Shown here piece after piece: positions 1-7,472 of a stretch of DNA of 10,333 bases. Each line of letters begins with the position of its first letter. Positions within the stretch are counted from its first letter, which is position 1. Origin of the DNA: Cyclostephanos tholiformis (taxonomy: Eukaryota > Bacillariophyta > Thalassiosirophyceae > Thalassiosirales > Thalassiosiraceae); the NCBI GenBank assembly GCA_036939975.1, contig JALLPB010001309.1:1-10333 (forward strand), in the 5' to 3' direction. Below the pieces are notes generated by a model. The model ran no database searches, was not told where the DNA came from, and saw only the letters and a list, made by a program, of their open reading frames with translations. The position numbers and the translations under genes were made by a program.

Positions 1-177
1 TACCATGTGCATAGGACTGTGGTTTTCGAAAATATGAAAACGAGAAGATGACCAGAAAATCAAATTTTTATCCATAATAATTCATATTCATAGCTTATGG
101 GCATTTCTCTCTGGGACATGAGATGATGATGCAAAATAGGAATGATCAGACATGAGTTGGTGAAATTACCTGACTTG

Positions 178-240
178 ATGTCCCATTTAGCAACAACAAT
201 GTCCCATTTAGCATTAAAAATGTCCCGTGTAGTGCCATCT
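178..240 (+). repeat. Three-copy 21-bp tandem repeat
   Basis: Three consecutive 21-bp units start at 178, 199 and 220. Units 1 and 2 share the first 14 bases (ATGTCCCATTTAGC) and the third is diverged but keeps ATGTCCC. The same heptamer occurs in inverted orientation (GGGACAT) at 113-119 and 252-258, so five copies lie within about 150 bp. The unit length is a multiple of three, but the surrounding open stretch is short. Function unknown. Confidence 0.7.
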
Positions 241-564
241 GAAGTTGATATGGGACATGGTGCTACTTCTGATGATGATTCAAACTATGTTGGCTTGCAG
301 CTTTTCAGTGCCAGATTTTAACAACATGAAGCTTTGGTGTGTGAATAGTTCTATGGCTGTCTGGGAAAATATAGAAGGCACATGTTAGAAGGTGATAGAT
401 GGTGATGATGCATTTTCATTACTGTGTAACATCATTGAGAGCAATACCGATGTTTTGTGGGCAAGATACTGCACTCAGCATTTGTTGCAGGCGCGAGTGT
501 TCACATAATACTCTAGAGTTAATAATATCAACAGCAACACAGGAAGATGTATGATTCTGGCAAG

Positions 565-586
565 CCAATTTGGCCAATGGGATTGG
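565..586 (+). promoter_or_regulatory. Cluster of three CCAAT-type boxes
   Basis: CCAAT occurs at 565-569 and 574-578 and its complement ATTGG at 582-586, three copies in 22 bp. CCAAT boxes are classical NF-Y binding sites in eukaryotic promoters. The cluster lies about 205-225 bp upstream of the ATG at 790 and about 65-85 bp upstream of the TATA-like box at 652. Position and spacing suggest a promoter for the gene starting at 790; this is inference. Confidence 0.35.
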
Positions 587-651
587 TCATGCATAAAACT
601 CATGTTCTCCCTCGGACAACACATCATAAAAATAATCTTTCTCAATTCCCC

Positions 652-661
652 TATTTAAATA
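652..661 (+). promoter_or_regulatory. TATA-like palindromic box TATTTAAATA
   Basis: The palindromic decamer TATTTAAATA lies about 130 bp upstream of the ATG at 790 and downstream of the CCAAT cluster. It could act as a TATA element for the gene at 790. AT-rich sequence alone makes such boxes common, so confidence is low. Confidence 0.25.
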
Positions 662-789
662 AAACTTACTGAAATTTCTTCAGGAATGACAGATGAGGTT
701 AATAAAAGGTAACATGTAATTTTTTAGAAGCTTCGCCTGTGAATTATTTGCCAGTAACACATACGTAGATCAAAGTGATTGGGAAGAGG

Positions 790-1369
790 ATGGTAATCCC
801 CAGCGATATGATCGTTAACGGGCTCGCCTGGAGACCATGCACCCCCCTCTTCTTGACACTGCTGATATTTCTTGCGCTCCGCAGCCGCAAATGCTCATGA
901 TCACCGAGACGTTGACGAGGGTGTCGGGATCTTGGCCCTCGACATGCCCAAGTATGACGAATCCGACCCCATCACCGTCGCCTTTGCGCTCCCACCCTGT
1001 GGTGACAATGACTGCGAAAAGTGGAGCGTCGGCATCTTCATGCGGGACGCCGATCCGCAGGGCGGGATGCTGCGCGATGCCAACGGCTGTGGTCATGTCA
1101 TCCCCCTATGCACTGGTCGCCGCAAAGTCACGTTCGGTAACGACATGCGCATGACGATGTGTGGTACATGGCCTGTACAAGTGAAGGACTACGGCATCGG
1201 CTATGACGTGTGGGGTCTCGACGGCATGGGTGCCGCTGTGATCGGGCCGGCGGAATTTGAAATACAACCCCGGAGGAGCTGTCCAGATGACGATCGAGAT
1301 GACCAGTCAGGTAGGACGAATGGCTTGCTGATGTACAACAGGGGGATCAAGACGTCCGGAATAACATAA
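790..1369 (+). CDS. Putative small secreted beta-sandwich-like protein, signal peptide and body in different frames
   Basis: From 872 to 1366 one frame encodes a Cys-containing domain. Around 958-1263 it reads like a stramenopile beta-sandwich module resembling N-terminal domains of purple acid phosphatases: an ITVAF strand, a WSVGIF strand (usually WxGIY), a KVTFG strand, TWP, then a GYDVW strand and AEFEI at the end. Six cysteines are spread through it, as expected of an extracellular protein. This frame has TGA stops at 854 and 863. Directly upstream, ATG 790 (or 808) opens the adjacent frame and gives a hydrophobic leader, PLFFLTLLIFLAL, which ends at TGA 898. A shift of one base between 866 and 897 would join the leader to AAANA followed by His at 896, a good signal-peptidase site. 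The shift could be a sequencing error, a real lesion or an unrecognised splice; CTCCGCAG ending at 884 resembles a 3' splice site. The exact family is unknown to me. A GTAGGA donor-like site at 1311 leaves the 3' end open to doubt. Confidence 0.5.
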
Positions 1370-1932
1370 CCAACAAGGGGTAAATTGGATTAGACACAAT
1401 GGCGCATGAGGAGACTTGTTTGAAGTGTTGACTTCTTGTAAATTAGACCGTTAGACCTAACGTAATTGATATCACTTTCATTGAAAATGAATTGATGAAT
1501 GCATTACCGGCAGAAGACAGAGAAGCCGCATGGTTAATGATGGTGGAGACATCCACAAATTGTCGTTGTGAATTCGACTGTGGAGGATGCCGATGAATCA
1601 TTGTTCGCCGTAAGTATTCCCCTAGAGGTGCATCCTCCGATGGATTCGATCGAAGAAACCCTCAGAAAGACCGCCGAGTGCAACTTCATTTCTGTCTCAT
1701 TGAACTCGTTGTCAGTTTTCTGAGGAATTCCTAGATGTCCCTCCGACCTGGCTGGTGGCAGCTGGCTGGTGGCTTCCGCAGTGTTTTTTTTGGACACGTC
1801 TGTACGGCGTTTTATTTTTCGAATTTCCCAGAAGGCCCTTCCTTCGTGATGTTCAGCGCCTGCTCCTTCGTCCGACGCTTCATTGTCACATGAACATCCT
1901 CGCCCACAGAAACAATAAAAACGACGAAGAAT
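1370..1932. other. Spacer and presumed 5' leader of the kinase gene, with unassigned short open stretches
   Basis: No convincing gene is seen. On the plus strand there are three short open stretches: 1447-1593 (contains ELMNALPAEDREAAW), 1541-1720 (contains VEDADESLF) and an ATG-initiated 52-codon stretch 1735-1893 that stops 39 nt before the kinase ATG. A strong donor-like GTAAGT lies at 1610 and CCTAG precedes 1735, which would link the last two in phase across a 125-nt intron. They may be relic exons, leader uORFs or chance. A minus-strand open frame at 1534-1950 lacks any recognisable feature. Confidence 0.4.
1735..1893 (+). other. Possible upstream ORF in the kinase leader
   Basis: ATG 1735 opens 52 codons (starting MSLRPGWWQLAGGF) ending at TGA 1891-1893, in the same frame as the kinase and 39 nt before its ATG at 1933. 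If the kinase transcript begins upstream of 1735, this would be a uORF that could dampen kinase translation. Length is within chance expectation and the transcription start is unknown. Confidence 0.2.
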
Positions 1933-4900
1933 ATGATGAGCTGGGTCCATGGCGGCGACGAGAGGGGACGACGGACGACGGGTGGCGACGGCGAAGGACT
2001 CGGAGGCACATCGGCGACCCTACCCGCTCCCGTCGGCGCGGACGGATCCGTCGTGGCTAACAATCCGAACCTGTCGCGACCAGGGCCCTACCCCCCGGAT
2101 GGCGGATATCGAACCGCCGAATGCAACGGGGGCCACGTCGACGGGATGAATCGCCTCGGCGTCGCGTTGCCGCCGCCGTCGGCGACGGCGGCGATGACCG
2201 CGACGACGTCGGGGGGGTCCGACGGGCCAACGGCATCCGCGGCGGCGTCGTCGTCGCGCGACGATCGATTCGACGGAGGAGAACGGGGGAAAAATCATCA
2301 TCGTCGTCGTCATCAACTGCGACGCGATGATCCGCCGGCGCAACGGAATCGATTGCGGTCGCCACCGGCTTCTGTTCGAAAGCCTCCCCCGGAGCTCTAC
2401 GACCACGGGGCGATGATGGCGACGCGACGCGGGACGGGCCGCCGCTCGTTCGAAAACGGCGTGGGAGCGTCGAGCCCGGTCGCGGGGGAGGTTGGGAGAC
2501 GATCTCGAGGGAGGGGGAGGGGGGGGGGGGGAGATGATTTTAGTCATCGACGACGTCGACGTAGCAACGACGGAAACGAAGACGAGTACGCCGTCGACGG
2601 CGACGGTCGCGATTGGAAGGGACGACGCAAGCGCAAGGGGTACGGGGAGACTCATCGCGATGACAATGCTGGATTCGCCCGGCATCGAGCTGACGTGGGA
2701 GAGGGGGGGAGGAGGAATCGCGAGGACGCAGGTTCGAAGAGGAGGAAAAAACGGAGCGAAGGTTCGCGGGGGAGCGAGGTCGAAGAAGGAAGAACGAGAA
2801 GAAAGAGGAGCGATCGCCGACGACGTGAATCGTCGAGAATGGGATGGCGGAGTCAACGAGAAAATTTCCGCAACGATGGCAGCGATGGAGGAAGGGAGGG
2901 AGAGTACGAAGTGCGAAATCGCCGTGGCCGTTGCGATGGGAGTCGTGACAAGAGAAGGAGGAGAAGTAGTAGTAGGAGGACAAGCAGACATAGGCGATCA
3001 TCGTTGTCATCGGAGGACGAGGAGGAAGAAGGTGGAAAAGGGGGACCCAGCAAAAACAACGGCGACCGACGTAGCCCAAACAATCGCTGCGATCGACGAA
3101 CACGTTCAGCGCGACGGCGCAGACAATCCCGCGATCGTAGCGATGATTATTTTGTGAATGGAGATGATCGCGGTAGTAGTCCCACCTACATCATAAGTGA
3201 GGATAGCGACAATAACTTGATGTATTTAGGCGCGCCCGCCGACGCTGCCGCTTGCTCCATTAGTGTCGAAGCCGCCATGGGTGTAAATGTCGCCACTTCG
3301 GCCACAAAGGCGGGTGGGGTGGATGATGATAGTGGAAAGGACCAGCGAAATGATGATACTGGCTCCGCTGTGGTCGATAGAAGACTAGAAACAATGAATG
3401 AACAGGGCGACAAAAATGAGGAGGATGGCAATAAAAAAATTGCTGCACGCAGCGGAATACTTCGCCAAAGTGGCAGGGCTGACGACGACTGGGATGAGGA
3501 AGGCCGTCGCAGTCGTCAACGTTTGCGTTGCCGTTCTCGCTCCATGGAGTCGTCTACCTCTCGATCATTCCTGTCTTCATCATCTCCATCGTCCTCGTCC
3601 TCATTTCCCTCCCAGCTAAATGAACAACCGTTCAATTCTGCTCCGCGGGGACGTGCGCTTGGCGGCGGTGGTGACAACCTCCGATTTTGTAAATCCTCGA
3701 GATCGCCGAACTCTTCGTCATCGTCATCTGGCTTCTTACACAAGAGCAGCAATAGCGAGAGGAAAAAGCGTAGCACAAGGATTCAATATTGCGAGATGAG
3801 AATGAAAGAAGGTGGAGAGAAAATTGACAAGCAGAAGGAAGTGAGTAGGGTTAGTAAGGGGATGCGAAGTACGTGCGGCGTTAGTAGCAAAAGTAGCAGT
3901 ACAAGCAATATCAGATGTCGAGGAAAAAGTGAAGGTGGGTGCCAATCTAGCCTCTTATGTGACAGGCGGAGGAGGGGAGGGCATCAAAAGAATGATCGAA
4001 ATGACGGTGATCGCAAACACCACTCCTCTTATAACCTTTACGACCACTATCGACCATCATCATCTCCACCTCTTTCGTCGCATCATAGCCAAAACAAGAC
4101 CGAGGACAACAATATAAAACGCCATGAACGTTTTCATATACGCCATGAAGGACGTCATCATCAACAAAGAACCAGCGGAAACATCAATTTTAACAGAATT
4201 AGAAGGAGAAGAAGTCACAGCATTCAGCCACAATACAGCGAAAATTGCATATCATTTGACCAACAAAAATATCAATATTTCAACGGTGGCCACAATGAAA
4301 AAAAGAAGAAGGAAGAGACGGTAAAAAGAAGGCATAGCTGCCGTTCAAGCAATTACTCGACAGCTCGAGGGGGCAGGTGCGACAGCGAAAGCCGATCCGA
4401 CGACTCTTCATCGTCATCCCGCGACGACACAGTCGGACACTTTCATGGAAAGCCCGGTATGCTGATCCATGGCGGAAAATATGAATATCGCATTATTCGG
4501 GACGTGGGCATGGGCACATTCGGAAGGGTTGTGAAGTGCGAGAAACTTTCGAAGGGTGCGGAGGGGGGACGAACCGGTAGCGGCAATAAAATGCCTACCT
4601 ATCGACATTGTCGTGATTATGATCACTACAGCTCCACGAGCAACATTGCGAACGACTACAATTCGTCAGTAGTAGCCATCAAGATAGTCCGCAATGTCCG
4701 TCGATATTACAAAAGCGCATTAATCGAAGCCGATATAAACGAGCGCGTTAATCGAGAGCAAGAGCGGCAGAATAAGGATCTTTGCGCGCGGATGCTTGAT
4801 CGCTTCGACCTATCTGGACATTACTGCCTCGTATTCGAATGCCTCGGACGATCACTGTACGATTATTTAAAAATGCATGACTATCAACCTTTTCCCATGT

Positions 4901-5661
4901 ACTGTGTGCGCGACTTTTCGCGTCAGCTTTTGGAAGCGTTGGATTTCATTCATGGCTTTGGCCTCATCCATACCGATTTGAAGCCGGAGAACATATTACT
5001 CATCAACAACGAGGAGACGACTTATCATGATTACAATCATTCTGATTCGACTTCCTTTTGCAGGGACCACGGGTCAACGAGAAGAGGTATGAGGGACCAT
5101 TGCGTTCAGCATGTTCCTGCTGCTACCAAAGTAAAATTGATTGATTTTGGTGGAGCGACGTACGATAATGAAAAGAAGAGTTCAATAGTTAATACTCGAC
5201 AATACCGCGCCCCCGAGGTCATTCTGGGTTGGGGATGGAGTTACCCCTCAGACCTGTGGAGTGCGGGCTGTATTATCGCCGAACTATACACTGGGGAATT
5301 GCTGTTTGGAACGCACGACAATGCCGAGCACCTCGCATTAATCGAACGTTCCGTTGGTCCCTTTAGACGAGACCTGCTGTCACTGTCAGAAATCAACAGA
5401 AGGACTCCCGCCGGTGCTGCTGGCTCGTTGCTGGTTCGGGAATGCTTTGACTCTCGCGGTTGGCACAGGATACGCGGAGTGTTATCGACAAGGAGCATCG
5501 AACATGTACGAAAAATGGTTCCCGTCGAATCTCTCGTGTTAGAGCGCGACCGGCCATCTGGGATAGGACGATTGCTTCGGTCGTTGCTGACGATTGATCC
5601 GAAGCAACGCGTCACCGCTAGGGAGGCATTAAAAAGTCCTTTCTTAACACAGCCTGGATGA
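1933..5661 (+). CDS. LAMMER/CLK-family dual-specificity kinase with very long RS-rich N-terminal region
   Basis: This is a 1242-residue protein kinase. The family (CLK in animals, Doa in fly, AFC in plants) phosphorylates SR splicing factors in the nucleus. The kinase domain spans about residues 850-1239. It shows the glycine loop GMGTFGRV (859-866), VAIK with Lys917, HTDLKPEN with catalytic Asp1015, DFGG with Asp1071, STRxYRAPE-type sequence ending Glu1095, and SDLWSAGCI with Asp1107. EHLALIERSVG (1132-1142) is a variant of the family's EHLAMMERxxG signature. Two inserts, about 40-50 residues each, lie between the glycine loop and Lys917 and between HTDLKPEN and DFGG; the second is usual for the family. 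Residues 1-845 are low-complexity, rich in Arg, Ser, Asp and Gly, with RS clusters (338-357), poly-Ser (548-557) and many basic nuclear-localisation-like stretches. CLK and AFC leaders are normally 90-200 residues. ATG 1933 is the first after in-frame TGA 1891. No intron is needed. A 13-G run at 2519-2531 lies inside the frame. Family call is secure; the exact N-terminus is less so. Confidence 0.93.
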   Translation: MMSWVHGGDERGRRTTGGDGEGLGGTSATLPAPVGADGSVVANNPNLSRPGPYPPDGGYRTAECNGGHVDGMNRLGVALPPPSATAAMTATTSGGSDGPTASAAASSSRDDRFDGGERGKNHHRRRHQLRRDDPPAQRNRLRSPPASVRKPPPELYDHGAMMATRRGTGRRSFENGVGASSPVAGEVGRRSRGRGRGGGGDDFSHRRRRRSNDGNEDEYAVDGDGRDWKGRRKRKGYGETHRDDNAGFARHRADVGEGGRRNREDAGSKRRKKRSEGSRGSEVEEGRTRRKRSDRRRRESSRMGWRSQRENFRNDGSDGGREGEYEVRNRRGRCDGSRDKRRRRSSSRRTSRHRRSSLSSEDEEEEGGKGGPSKNNGDRRSPNNRCDRRTRSARRRRQSRDRSDDYFVNGDDRGSSPTYIISEDSDNNLMYLGAPADAAACSISVEAAMGVNVATSATKAGGVDDDSGKDQRNDDTGSAVVDRRLETMNEQGDKNEEDGNKKIAARSGILRQSGRADDDWDEEGRRSRQRLRCRSRSMESSTSRSFLSSSSPSSSSSFPSQLNEQPFNSAPRGRALGGGGDNLRFCKSSRSPNSSSSSSGFLHKSSNSERKKRSTRIQYCEMRMKEGGEKIDKQKEVSRVSKGMRSTCGVSSKSSSTSNIRCRGKSEGGCQSSLLCDRRRRGGHQKNDRNDGDRKHHSSYNLYDHYRPSSSPPLSSHHSQNKTEDNNIKRHERFHIRHEGRHHQQRTSGNINFNRIRRRRSHSIQPQYSENCISFDQQKYQYFNGGHNEKKKKEETVKRRHSCRSSNYSTARGGRCDSESRSDDSSSSSRDDTVGHFHGKPGMLIHGGKYEYRIIRDVGMGTFGRVVKCEKLSKGAEGGRTGSGNKMPTYRHCRDYDHYSSTSNIANDYNSSVVAIKIVRNVRRYYKSALIEADINERVNREQERQNKDLCARMLDRFDLSGHYCLVFECLGRSLYDYLKMHDYQPFPMYCVRDFSRQLLEALDFIHGFGLIHTDLKPENILLINNEETTYHDYNHSDSTSFCRDHGSTRRGMRDHCVQHVPAATKVKLIDFGGATYDNEKKSSIVNTRQYRAPEVILGWGWSYPSDLWSAGCIIAELYTGELLFGTHDNAEHLALIERSVGPFRRDLLSLSEINRRTPAGAAGSLLVRECFDSRGWHRIRGVLSTRSIEHVRKMVPVESLVLERDRPSGIGRLLRSLLTIDPKQRVTAREALKSPFLTQPG
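2519..2531 (+). repeat. 13-base G homopolymer inside the kinase coding frame
   Basis: Thirteen consecutive G lie within a longer AG-rich stretch of the kinase N-terminal region and encode Gly-rich sequence. The reading frame is open on both sides, but the next plus frame (2492-3157) is also open here, so a one-base miscount would not quickly reveal itself by a stop. Confidence 0.9.
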
Positions 5662-5734
5662 GGGGTATTGGGTGGGGGACTGCCCGTTAGAGGAACGAAA
5701 AAGAGAGTTATCAAATCAATGATTTTTTAAACTA
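5662..5734. other. 73-bp convergent intergenic gap
   Basis: The kinase stop (5661) and the last base of the LPMO-like stop codon (5735) face each other across 73 bp. The 3' UTRs of both transcripts must overlap each other's gene or be extremely short. Nothing else is seen in it. Confidence 0.8.
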
Positions 5735-7084
5735 TCATATTTTCCCATGAGATGGTGTTGTTATTCTATCATGCATCTTGTGCCGGTCCTCCTCTATCTG
5801 ATTCTCCTCTATCCGATTCTCCTTAATATTCAAACTTTTCTTCTTCTTCCCCCTTTTCGCAGCCTTACTCCGTTTCCCTAATGGCTTTTTCGACTGTGGC
5901 TTATCCCCCTCAGGACCTGGCGTCTCAACATCTACGTCGTTTCTACCCTCCTCATCAGCAACAGATGTGCTTCCCTTTTGACTTATCCTTACTTCAGCGC
6001 AGTTTCTGGTTTGCAAACAAAAATGGTGGGATGCGTGAGATGAATTCTAACAATAATTGGATTTACATATATCTTACCGAAACTGCTCAGCTCCTTCTCC
6101 ATTTTTACCGCATGCAGCTAGACCTTTAACACCAGTAAGCCATCCGTAGGCCTTCGTCCAACCAATTGGCCAATCATATTCCAAGTACCCCTCGTGAACA
6201 CAACTATTTGCTGTCAGGTAATGCCTTTGGGGAGAAATTGGGGAATGGCAGAAAACAGATAGATTGGCAAACTACGATAAAGCTAAACGAATTAAATCTG
6301 TTTCCTCGTCGATATCCAAATAGCAATCAAGTGCACTTGCCACTGAAGTAGAACGATATCACCTTCCAAATCGAAAGGCAATCTCATTTTGTAAGAATAT
6401 ATAGTAGGCGCCGATGCAAACGAACCAGAAAGATCGCTCGGCACACGATGGGCATTCGGTGCAACGTAGGCTCGCTCAGGATGTCTCGGATCGCGATTAG
6501 CGCCGTGTAATAAATCCTCAACAAACGTCAATCGGTGTTGGTCGAAGCAATCTTGGGTCGGCAATTCCCCCTCTCTTATTTTGCAGGCCGAAAAAATAAA
6601 ATGGCCTTGATTATGCAGCGGCAAATAGAAAGGAGTTATTTGTCAGTGATAAAATTTAATTGACTTATTGATAACTCTCTAGATGCGTAATGTATATCTC
6701 CTAAGACACGAGACGAGACTCACCTTTGTGGTTGGCAGTCAATACAACATCGACGACGACCTCCTCCCCTCTTGTCCACGTCGCTTGAATATTTGTTCTC
6801 ATAGGACCTCCCAACGCATTCCTCGGATGATTGTAATCGTGATCGCCGGTCTTGCCGCACAATGTTCCCTGATTCAGACTCTGCGGATCCGGTTCGGGCT
6901 CCGGATCGTCTGCGGTGGGGGATGACCACTCTGTCATCTCGTGGGCGTAAAAATTGCGTGATCGCGGACTAGCAAGATAGCCGTGGGCCTCAATCTCCAC
7001 CGGTAACAGGGAAGAGAGCGATATTATCATGGCCGTGCCGAGGAGAGGTACAAGTCGACGCATGGCAGATACTACTATGTTCAT
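5735..7084 (-). CDS. Secreted LPMO-like (chitin-binding type-4) protein, four exons, basic C-terminal tail
   Basis: Exons on the minus strand are 7084-6724, 6605-6341, 6224-6078 and 6005-5735, giving 347 residues. I recognise the diatom/oomycete family annotated as chitin-binding type-4 (LPMO_10-like). Copper LPMOs cleave chitin or cellulose oxidatively using a histidine brace whose first ligand is the mature N-terminal His. Here a signal peptide (MRRLVPLLGTAMIISLSSLL, starting at internal Met8) ends before His34-Gly-Tyr, as that model requires. Further family blocks are SPRSRNFYAHE (39-49), NALGGPM (89-95), TANHKGHF (116-123) with candidate second His119 or His122, PTQDCFD, RLTFVEDLL, LLQWHYLTANSC (206-217) and FRNCAEVRI (257-265). 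All four exons join in phase to rebuild these blocks. Residues 267-347 form a Lys/Glu-rich tail that includes a KRGKKKK stretch. ATG 7084 is the first in frame; ATG 7063 is an equally good start. Intron 2 uses GC-AG. The 3' end converges on the kinase gene, 73 bp away. Enzyme activity is inferred only. Confidence 0.85.
5790..5822 (-). repeat. Two-copy 15-bp repeat in the LPMO-like C-terminal tail
   Basis: Units at 5790-5804 and 5805-5819 differ by one base and a partial third unit follows. On the coding strand they give the pentads NRIEE and NQIEE, a recent small duplication in the low-complexity tail. Confidence 0.75.
6006..6077 (-). other. Intron 3 of the LPMO-like gene (72 nt, GT-AG)
   Basis: The donor is TTTCG followed by GTAAGATAT and the acceptor is CAAACCAG, preceded by a T-rich stretch. 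The joint makes Arg258 and links EQF to NCAEVRI, the block that ends the conserved domain. Confidence 0.85.
6225..6340 (-). other. Intron 2 of the LPMO-like gene (116 nt, apparent GC-AG)
   Basis: Exon 2 ends CTTCAGTG and the intron begins GCAAGTGC, the usual consensus of the minor GC-AG class. The acceptor is CCCAAAG at 6225. Only this joint restores LLQW-HYLTANSC. A GT four bases further in (at 6336-6335) leaves the wrong phase with every nearby AG. Confidence 0.75.
6606..6723 (-). other. Intron 1 of the LPMO-like gene (118 nt, GT-AG)
   Basis: The donor is AAAG followed by GTGAGT and the acceptor is AATCAAG. Splicing joins the exon-1 end (ANHK plus one base) to exon 2 and rebuilds the conserved ANHKGHF block in phase. 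Unspliced, the frame hits a stop at 6701-6703, soon after VS. Confidence 0.85.
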
Positions 7085-7472
7085 GCTCCCATCGTTGATT
7101 TCTCTCGATAACACACGGTGAATGTATGTTGATGATGGTATCTATCGTACTTACATATCTACTGACTACGTATGTCTTATGTAGAAGAGAAGGCAAGGTG
7201 TAAACGATAGGGGGGTTGAGGGAAGAGGTAGTGAACTGCTAGATGGGGAGGAGGGGATAGCAATAGTGCAAAGTGGGATCATCCTGCCATCGAGTCGTGT
7301 GCGCAGCCCAACAGCTGGTCGTGGGCAGCAGTACATTCGTGCAAGAAGAGAGACCTTGTCGAAGTACAATTCGATACAAAGGGGGTTGGGTGGGTGGGTG
7401 GGTGGGTAGTTGTCGCGAACGTGGATAAAATGCTAAGTCTCGTGGTATCGTCCAAACTAACGAGGAAACGTC
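7085..7472. other. Spacer between Z-ISO 3' end and LPMO-like 5' end
   Basis: Both flanking genes are read leftward, so this 388-bp stretch holds the Z-ISO 3' UTR and the promoter and leader of the LPMO-like gene. It is G-rich on the plus strand around 7208-7260 and again at 7381-7406 (the G-quadruplex motif). No gene is seen in it. Confidence 0.6.
7381..7406 (+). other. G-quadruplex-forming motif (six G runs)
   Basis: GGGGG at 7381-7385 is followed by five GGG runs at 7388, 7392, 7396, 7400 and 7404, the last four separated by single T. Single-nucleotide loops are the arrangement that makes very stable parallel quadruplexes. It lies 67-92 nt beyond the Z-ISO stop. Both neighbours are transcribed leftward, so the RNA carries the C-rich complement and the G-rich strand is the non-template strand's complement, that is, the template. 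Confidence 0.85.

Larger units (their letters stand above)
1..789. other. AT-rich intergenic region, no gene seen
   Basis: This stretch is clearly AT-richer than the rest of the window and no frame stays open long enough to suggest a gene. A short open stretch from ATG 142 covers the 21-bp repeats and ends soon after 300; it resembles nothing I know. The region holds the repeat block at 178-240 and, nearer the next gene, a CCAAT cluster and TATA-like box, both entered separately. Confidence 0.6.

Noticed and set aside
1449..1462. Short inverted repeat CGTTAG-AC-CTAACG
   Set aside because: Six-base arms with a 2-nt gap are too short to call a terminator or binding site in a eukaryotic spacer.
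1534..1950. 138-codon minus-strand frame opposite the kinase leader
   Set aside because: No family feature, signal or domain is visible, and it overlaps the start of the kinase gene.
2020..2991. 323-codon open frame on the minus strand
   Set aside because: It is antisense to the low-complexity RS-rich part of the kinase; CGN and GAN codons leave few stops on either strand. The translation is Arg/Ser/Pro runs without domain features.
2492..3157. 221-codon open frame in another plus frame
   Set aside because: Same cause: low-complexity sequence within the kinase gene. The kinase frame continues without a break into a clear catalytic domain.
6157..6175. Two CCAAT motifs close together
   Set aside because: They lie within exon 3 of the LPMO-like gene, where they encode YDWPIGW and its surroundings.
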